Shown here: positions 23,827 to 28,040 of the stretch, piece by piece
Position numbering within the stretch: the first letter of the stretch is position 1
Layout of the letters: each line of letters opens with the position of its first letter
NCBI GenBank assembly: GCA_947252975.1
Contig: CAMXWX010000011.1
Location: 1 to 28,040, forward strand
Direction of reading: 5' to 3'
Length of the DNA: 28,040 nt
DNA from: an uncultured Gardnerella sp.
GTDB lineage: Bacteria; Actinomycetota; Actinomycetes; Actinomycetales; Bifidobacteriaceae
The notes under the pieces: model-generated
The model's input: the letters and a program-made list of their open reading frames with translations, nothing else
What the model was told of the DNA's origin: nothing
Database searches by the model: none
Translations under genes and position numbers: made by a program

Positions 23827-25038
23827 ATGCACACTATTACATTAAAGCGATTGCCGCTAGAAAACCTAAAGCAAAAGCCACTAAGAACCGCCGCGTTAAT
23901 CGTGGTTTCCGCGTGCTTAGCTGCAGTGTTTTTTGGCGGCTCGCTAATCTCCCTAAATCTTTCAAACGGCCTAAATAGCATGCGCGCTCGCCTTGGCGCG
24001 GATATTATGGTTATTCCTCAAAACACATACAATCGTGCAGAAGCGTTGCTAACTAATGGCGGATCGAGCACGTTTTATTTTACGAACAATATTGAGGATT
24101 TTGTGCGAAAATCAAAAGGCGTTGAAAAAGCAAGCGTGCAAACTTACATATCTTCTCTATCTGCTGGGTGCTGCGCGGAAAAGTTGCAAATCATAGGTTT
24201 TGACCCTACGAGTGACTTTGTAATCGCGCCATGGATTTATTCACAACACAAAAGCGAGCTTAAAAAAGGTCAGATGATTGCAGGCGCAAACGTGCTTGTT
24301 TCTTACCAAAACACGGTTCGCTTGTATGGGCACGAATGGCCGATTGTTGCGCAACTTGCTAAAACGGGCACTAGCCTAGATAACTCAGTGTTTGTAAACA
24401 GAGACACGATTCCAGCGGTTGTTAAGTATTCGTCGAAAGTTGGGCACACTGCGATTCCTGCAAAATACGCGCGCAAGGCGGTTAGTGCTGTTCTTGTAAA
24501 AGTGCGCAAGGGTTTTAGCGCTAAGAGTGTTGCGGAAAATATTCGTAAAACTAGCGGAATTAAAAGCCTTGGAATGGTTTTTCCAGGCGGAATTACCGAG
24601 CAGACTAAAAAGAGTTTAGAGGTGCTAAACAAGGCGATTTTCCTTGGCGTTTTTGCGTTTTGGGCTGTGGGCGTGTTAATTCTTGTGTGCGTTTTTGCGG
24701 CATCTACATCGGAGCGCAAGAGGGAATTTGCTTCATTGAGGATTTTGGGCGCAAATAAGCGCATGCTTTTTGGCATGATTTCGCGCGAATCGGCTGTGAT
24801 TGGCGTTGCAGGTGGCGTGATTGGTGTTGCGTTTGCTTCGCTTATTTTGTTCCCATACAATATTGCGATTTCTAGCCAGTTGCAATTGCCGTACTTGGAG
24901 TCGAATGTTTGGCTTGTGTGCGCGCTTGCTGCGATTTCTGTAGCGTTTTCGCTTGCTAGTGTTTTGGTAACTTCTGCGATTATTGTGGGGCGAATCGCAA
25001 GCAGGGAAGCGTATTTGACTTTAAGAGATGGCGAGTAA
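23827..25038 (+). CDS. FtsX/MacB-type ABC transporter permease
   Basis: The protein has 403 residues and the typical topology of this class. One N-terminal membrane segment (~21-43) is followed by a large extracytoplasmic domain (~45-265). Three C-terminal membrane segments lie near 270-292, 318-345 and 362-388, and the coupling region has SERKREFASLRILGANKRML. The extracellular domain has a vicinal Cys pair (Cys115-Cys116) in SAGCCAEKLQIIGFDP. Only a weak binding site precedes ATG 23827. It overlaps the start of the ATPase gene by 11 bp, a sign of translational coupling. MacB-type systems move substrates from the outer leaflet or outside face; the substrate here is unknown. Confidence 0.88.
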   Translation: MHTITLKRLPLENLKQKPLRTAALIVVSACLAAVFFGGSLISLNLSNGLNSMRARLGADIMVIPQNTYNRAEALLTNGGSSTFYFTNNIEDFVRKSKGVEKASVQTYISSLSAGCCAEKLQIIGFDPTSDFVIAPWIYSQHKSELKKGQMIAGANVLVSYQNTVRLYGHEWPIVAQLAKTGTSLDNSVFVNRDTIPAVVKYSSKVGHTAIPAKYARKAVSAVLVKVRKGFSAKSVAENIRKTSGIKSLGMVFPGGITEQTKKSLEVLNKAIFLGVFAFWAVGVLILVCVFAASTSERKREFASLRILGANKRMLFGMISRESAVIGVAGGVIGVAFASLILFPYNIAISSQLQLPYLESNVWLVCALAAISVAFSLASVLVTSAIIVGRIASREAYLTLRDGE

Positions 25039-25801
25039 GATGGCGAATAAAGTGGTTAGTAACGATTTAGGCGATTTAGTCGTAAATCTTAAAAACGTTA
25101 CTCGCGAATTTAAGCGCAAAAATCGCAAGTTTATTGCTGTAGATAATGTTGATTTTTCGCTTAAAGCTGGCGATTTTGCGGCGATTGTGGGCAAGTCTGG
25201 CAATGGAAAGTCAACTCTATTAAACATGATTGCAGGGCTTTTAAAGCCTACGCGCGGAAGTGTTACGATTTTTGGATGCAATATTTCGATGCCTTCTATA
25301 AGCGACGAGCAAACTTCTGCGATTCGCGCAAAAAACATTGGTTTTGTTACGCAATCGCAAACGCTTATTGCTAATTTGAATGTGCTAGATAACGTTATTT
25401 TGCCTGTTATGATTGCGCGCACATCTTCTAAACGAGTAGGCGATTTTGCGCAAAAACTTGAGACAGAAGATTGTGCGAATTTAAATTCCTTTGCTATGGA
25501 TTTGCTTAAGCAACTTAACGTGGACGATCTTGCGCATTGCTATCCGCGCGAGCTTTCTGGCGGAGAAATGCGTCGCGTTATGATTGCGCGCGCTTTGATT
25601 AATAAGCCGCGTTTGTTGATTTTGGACGAGCCTACTGGCGATTTGGATTCGCAAAATACTCAAACTGTTGTGTCTTTGCTGCGCGATTGTGCGGCTTCTG
25701 GTGCAGCTGTTTTAGTTGTGACTCACGATGAATCGGTCGCTGCAAGCGCTGACTGTGTTTACGCAATGGACTCTGGCGTTCTTCGCGCGCGCTTTGACTG
25801 A
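25028..25801 (+). CDS. ABC transporter ATP-binding protein (LolD/MacB type)
   Basis: This is the energising subunit of the preceding permease. The protein has 257 residues from ATG 25028; ATG 25040 is an alternative only four codons later. Walker A is GKSGNGKS (55-62), the Q-loop region is GFVTQSQTL, the signature is LSGGE (176-180), Walker B is LLILDE (196-201), with EPTGDLDSQN following, and the switch His is His233 in VVTHDES. The EPTGDLD stretch is characteristic of the LolD/MacB/FtsE group that pairs with FtsX-like permeases. About 20 extra residues between the Q-loop and the signature (near 132-150) are poorly conserved-looking. Confidence 0.93.
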   Translation: MASKMANKVVSNDLGDLVVNLKNVTREFKRKNRKFIAVDNVDFSLKAGDFAAIVGKSGNGKSTLLNMIAGLLKPTRGSVTIFGCNISMPSISDEQTSAIRAKNIGFVTQSQTLIANLNVLDNVILPVMIARTSSKRVGDFAQKLETEDCANLNSFAMDLLKQLNVDDLAHCYPRELSGGEMRRVMIARALINKPRLLILDEPTGDLDSQNTQTVVSLLRDCAASGAAVLVVTHDESVAASADCVYAMDSGVLRARFD

Positions 25802-25830
25802 GCGCTTAAAGCATAACGCGCGAGCGATTT

Positions 25831-25876
25831 TCCGCACTTTGTACCATATTTGACTTAAATCACGTACAAAAAGCGT
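25831..25876. repeat. TTTGTAC-type palindrome next to element copy 3
   Basis: CCGCACTTTGTAC and GTACAAAAAGCG surround CATATTTGACTTAAATCAC. A further half-unit TTTCCGCACTTTGTAGC follows at 25883-25899 and runs into the inverted three-hairpin element. Confidence 0.65.
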
Positions 25877-25905
25877 CAACCGTTTCCGCACTTTGTAGCT
25901 TAAAG

Positions 25906-26029
25906 CGTTCGCGCGGATTAGCCGCGCTCACGTCTTCGCCGCGCAGAAGCAATGCTTCTGCTTTAAGCGGCTCAGCGCTCCGAATTGCCTTTGTGCGCTA
26001 CGCTCAAGCACAAAGGCAGGTCGTCGCGC
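25906..26029 (-). repeat. Three-hairpin dispersed element, copy 3 (inverted)
   Basis: Read on the minus strand, it has the same plan as the copies at 10069 and 12207. Hairpin 1 is GCCTTTGTGC / GCACAAAGGC (25987-26017). The conserved linker is the complement of 25970-25986. Hairpin 2 is GCAGAAGC / GCTTCTGC with outer GCCGC/GCGGC (25938-25971). Hairpin 3 is CGTTCGCGCGG / CCGCGCTCACG with one mismatch (25906-25932). Stems 1 and 2 differ from the other copies yet remain complementary. It lies between the ABC ATPase gene and rpsD. Confidence 0.8.
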
Positions 26030-26041
26030 ATATTCTACGGC

Positions 26042-26263
26042 GCGGAGTAGTATAGGGAACGATGCCTATTTTCGTAGGCATTATCTGGAGCCTTAGCCCA
26101 TCAGTGGGTCGGCGCGCAAGAATTATGGCGTTATTTCAGCGTTTTAATGCTTTCGCGTTCGTGTGTTTACACGCAGAAGCACTGGAGAGGCCGGCTCAGC
26201 GTGAATAATCGTAAAAGTTTGGTTCACGTTCCGTTCAGATAACGACAGAATAAAGGATTAGTA
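26042..26263 (+). promoter_or_regulatory. Long structured leader region of rpsD
   Basis: It contains ATGCCTA/TAGGCAT (26062-26081), CCCA/TGGG in AGCCCATCAGTGGGTC, a CGTGT-GTTT-ACACG stem, and a possible long-range pairing of GGAGCC near 26088 with GGCTC near 26192. A -10-like TAGTAT at 26048-26053 could start a ~200-nt leader. rpsD is autoregulated by S4 binding to its leader in other bacteria, which makes an S4-responsive leader plausible. I do not recognise a specific described motif. The wider gap 25802-26263 otherwise holds the palindrome and element copy 3. Confidence 0.35.
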
Positions 26264-26890
26264 ATGACTAATATTCAGCGTTCTCGCCGTCAGGTGCGTC
26301 TTTCTCGCGCCCTCGGCATCGCTTTGACCCCAAAGGCTCAGCGTATTTTCGAGAAGCGTCCATATGCTCCAGGTGAGCACGGCCGCACTCGTCGTCGTAC
26401 CGAGTCCGATTACGCAGTACGTCTTCGCGAGAAGCAGCGTCTTCGCGCTCAGTACGGTCTTTCCGAGAAGCAGCTTCGTGCAGCTTACGAAAAGGGTACG
26501 CACACTGCAGGTCAGACTGGTGACGCAATGCTCACCGATTTGGAAACCCGTCTTGACGCTTTGGTTTTGCGTGCAGGTTTTGCTCGTACAACCGCTCAAG
26601 CTCGCCAGTTTGTTGTGCATCGTCACATCTTGGTAGATGGCAATCTTGTTGATCGCCCATCTTACCGTGTTAAGCCAGGCCAGACCATTCAGGTTCGCGC
26701 TAAGAGCCAGACAATGGTGCCATTCCAGATGGCTGCGGAAGGCGTTCATCGTGACGTTTTGCCAGCAGTTCCTGGTTACCTCGATGTGAATCTTGCCTCT
26801 TTGAAGGCTACTTTGACTCGTAAGCCGGAAGTCGATCAGATTCCAGTTGAAGTCAACATCCAGTACGTCGTCGAGTACTACGCTCGCTAA
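26264..26890 (+). CDS. rpsD: 30S ribosomal protein S4
   Basis: It is a primary 16S rRNA-binding protein that nucleates 30S assembly and helps maintain decoding fidelity. The protein has 208 residues from ATG 26264, with AAAGGA at 26252-26257. The N-terminal domain begins with RSRRQVRLSRALGIALTPKA and includes YAPGEHGRTRRR; it lacks the zinc-binding Cys cluster. The S4 RNA-binding domain (~95-160) contains LETRLDALVLRAGFARTTAQARQFVVHRHILVDG. Codon choice is more uniform (CGT for Arg, GCT/GCA for Ala) than in its neighbours, as expected for a highly expressed gene. It stands alone rather than in the alpha operon. Confidence 0.98.
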   Translation: MTNIQRSRRQVRLSRALGIALTPKAQRIFEKRPYAPGEHGRTRRRTESDYAVRLREKQRLRAQYGLSEKQLRAAYEKGTHTAGQTGDAMLTDLETRLDALVLRAGFARTTAQARQFVVHRHILVDGNLVDRPSYRVKPGQTIQVRAKSQTMVPFQMAAEGVHRDVLPAVPGYLDVNLASLKATLTRKPEVDQIPVEVNIQYVVEYYAR

Positions 26891-26921
26891 ATTCTGGATT
26901 TCATTCTTAAGGACATACCGC

Positions 26922-26956
26922 TTGACCCCTGCTGTGCATTGCATAGTGGGGGTCAA
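26922..26956 (+). terminator. Probable terminator of rpsD
   Basis: TTGACCCC (26922-26929) pairs with GGGGTCAA (26949-26956), with partial inner pairing in TGTGCATTGCATA. No clear T-run follows, so it may be factor-dependent or only a transcript-end stabiliser. Confidence 0.5.
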
Positions 26957-26991
26957 TGCGTTTGCGCTCCGACCTGCCTTGCGCTACTTAT

Positions 26992-27105
26992 GTAGTGCGT
27001 TTGTATCAAAAAACGCCGAAATTCAGTACAATCGCACTACGGTTTTGTTTGTTTGTGTAGTGCGTTTGTATCAAAAAACACGGAAATTCGGTACAATCGC
27101 ACTAC
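26992..27105. repeat. Two direct copies of a 49-bp palindromic unit
   Basis: The copies at 26992-27040 and 27057-27105 differ at only about three positions. Each begins GTAGTGCG-TTTGTAT and ends GTACAATCGCACTAC, so its ends are inverted repeats. A 16-bp GT-rich spacer separates them. Just before them, CGACCTGCCTTGCGCTAC (26969-26986) looks like the 5' end of the three-hairpin element, so the pair may derive from it and from the TTTGTAC palindrome family. Confidence 0.75.
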
Positions 27106-27485
27106 ATAAATCTGTGATGTGTGCTTTGGTTGACCGAGTGAGCACTGTTAAAAAATCAGTATGAACTACGTAAAATCTGGTTGTGTGTTGGTGCGCATTA
27201 ACTTTTGTTAGGGAAAGGTCGCAAGCAACCGAACATTATGCAACAAAACGCTTTAATAATAAAACAAAATCACATATAATAATTACATCAATGCCCGTTA
27301 TATTACAAAATATAACATTGTGCGAGTGTTGAATCAGAAAATATATAATAGGTAACTAAGCGTTTAAAGCGTGTTATTAATATACAAAAGAATATATAAA
27401 AGAATAAAAGAAGATACAAAATACAAGTAAAACAGAATACGCAATAAAAGAAGATTAGAGAGTAGAAGAGACGATGGAGTCAAAG
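27106..27485. other. AT-rich non-coding region upstream of the last two genes
   Basis: There is no gene. It includes a copy of the dispersed ~22-bp repeat (27211-27231), an inverted repeat GTTATATT/AATATAAC (27297-27316) that could be an operator, and several AT-only stretches that could be -10 boxes. A ~90-bp purine-rich run of AAAAGAA-type sequence leads into the start of the small ORF. Confidence 0.55.
27211..27231 (+). repeat. Dispersed ~22-bp repeat, intergenic copy
   Basis: GGGAAAG followed by GTCGCAAGCAACCG shares 14 identical bases with the copies in the alarmone synthetase and mvaS regions. Confidence 0.5.
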
Positions 27486-27608
27486 ATGTCTCAACAAAAT
27501 ACCAAAGCGAATGCGCTAAAAGCACAACAACTTGCCGCACGCGCAATTAACAAACACGCAAAAGATGCGCTAAACAATAACACTTTTGAAGGGGTGGTCT
27601 TGTGGTAG
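27486..27608 (+). CDS. Small hydrophilic protein of unknown function
   Basis: The protein has 40 residues from ATG 27486, which has GGAG 6 nt upstream. ATG 27474 would add four residues, with GAAGAG as its site. The product is rich in Ala, Lys, Gln and Asn (KANALKAQQLAARAINKHA), probably helical, with no signal peptide or membrane segment. Its stop codon overlaps the GTG start of the next gene, which suggests translational coupling. I do not recognise it. The overlap and good binding site make it more likely a real gene than a chance frame. Confidence 0.5.
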   Translation: MSQQNTKANALKAQQLAARAINKHAKDALNNNTFEGVVLW

Positions 27609-28040
27609 AGCCTAAAAAGATTAACGGGTTGCACAATATTCCAACTACAGCTGGATTTGCAGGCCCAGGCGGCGGCTTTGAAGGTGGTGCTGCTGCAGGA
27701 TTCGAGATTGACGACGCATCTAAGCATAAGAAGGCAGATGAACGCGAAGTCGAAAAAAGCTTAGAAGACACAGATGCTTTTGACGCAATAGACGTTAACG
27801 CGATTCGCGCTAGAAGCAAATCTAGCGGCGCAAACGAGACGGTTATGAGCAAGATTACAAGCACGGGTGTTGGGGATTCGTCTCTTAGTAGCCTTGTAGC
27901 TCAAGCCGAAGGAGAAGCTGCTGCCGATGTGCGCGATTCGTTGTATGTGACTCAACAAATGCCTGAAATGCCTGCAGTCTTAAGTGGTATTACGCCGCAA
28001 GAGCCGTCGCGCGCAACGCAATCTCCGATTCGCGATTTTG
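27602..28040 (+). CDS. Unrecognised protein, runs off the right edge
   Basis: GTG 27602 follows GAAGGGGTGG (27588-27597) and overlaps the preceding small gene by 7 bp. At least 146 residues are visible and no stop is reached. The visible part starts VEPKKINGLHNIPTTAGFAG, then has a Gly/Ala/Phe-rich patch (GPGGGFEGGAAAGFE). An acidic/basic mixed, probably largely disordered region follows. There is no signal peptide, membrane segment or enzyme motif in this part. Function is unknown. Confidence 0.7.
   Translation, partial: MVEPKKINGLHNIPTTAGFAGPGGGFEGGAAAGFEIDDASKHKKADEREVEKSLEDTDAFDAIDVNAIRARSKSSGANETVMSKITSTGVGDSSLSSLVAQAEGEAAADVRDSLYVTQQMPEMPAVLSGITPQEPSRATQSPIRDF

Overview
The window most likely comes from a low-GC member of the Bifidobacteriaceae, and Gardnerella is my best guess. 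This is inferred from the mix of genes and from their style: actinobacterial-type sortase-dependent pili, a mevalonate-pathway operon, a PcrA helicase with low-complexity inserts, an S4 gene standing alone, GTG/TTG starts, and a base composition near the low-to-mid 40s in percent GC. No 16S gene or other definitive marker is present.

Layout. Positions 1-10112 (+) hold a sortase-dependent pilus/adhesin locus. It consists of a 2117-residue LPKTG surface protein with four Rib-like modules, a 581-residue LPETG major pilin, and a class C sortase. An 11-G homopolymer sits in the spacer of a candidate promoter ahead of the first gene, which is a classic arrangement for phase variation. Positions 10252-11189 hold an Abi_2-like abortive-infection gene split by a -1 frameshift at A_AAA_AAA and preceded by a cluster of hairpins. 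Next come a synthetase-only alarmone (RelA/SpoT-domain) enzyme (11372-12196), a Bax-inhibitor-1 family membrane protein (12463-13224), and tRNA-Ser(UGA) with a strong terminator.

The minus-strand block 13481-19596 holds a Panacea-domain protein with a perfect 16-bp palindrome ahead of it. It also holds the first three enzymes of the mevalonate pathway (thiolase, then HMG-CoA reductase, then HMG-CoA synthase, in transcription order) and xanthine phosphoribosyltransferase. Back on the plus strand are pcrA (19921-22896), a DUF4418-like membrane protein with a FtsX/MacB-type ABC permease and its ATPase (23371-25801), rpsD with a long structured leader (26264-26890), and two overlapping unrecognised genes at the right edge.

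Two families of dispersed intergenic elements are the least conventional content. One is a ~125-bp element that can form three hairpins. It has three copies in the window plus fragments, and its stem sequences differ between copies while staying complementary. The other is a ~45-50-bp palindrome built on TTTGTAC/GTACAAA arms around a GTTTTGG...TTTGG interior, again with arms that change in step. A third repeat, of about 22 bp, recurs inside unrelated genes. Several housekeeping enzymes (HMG-CoA synthase, thiolase, PcrA) carry low-complexity inserts, some of them clear short tandem duplications.
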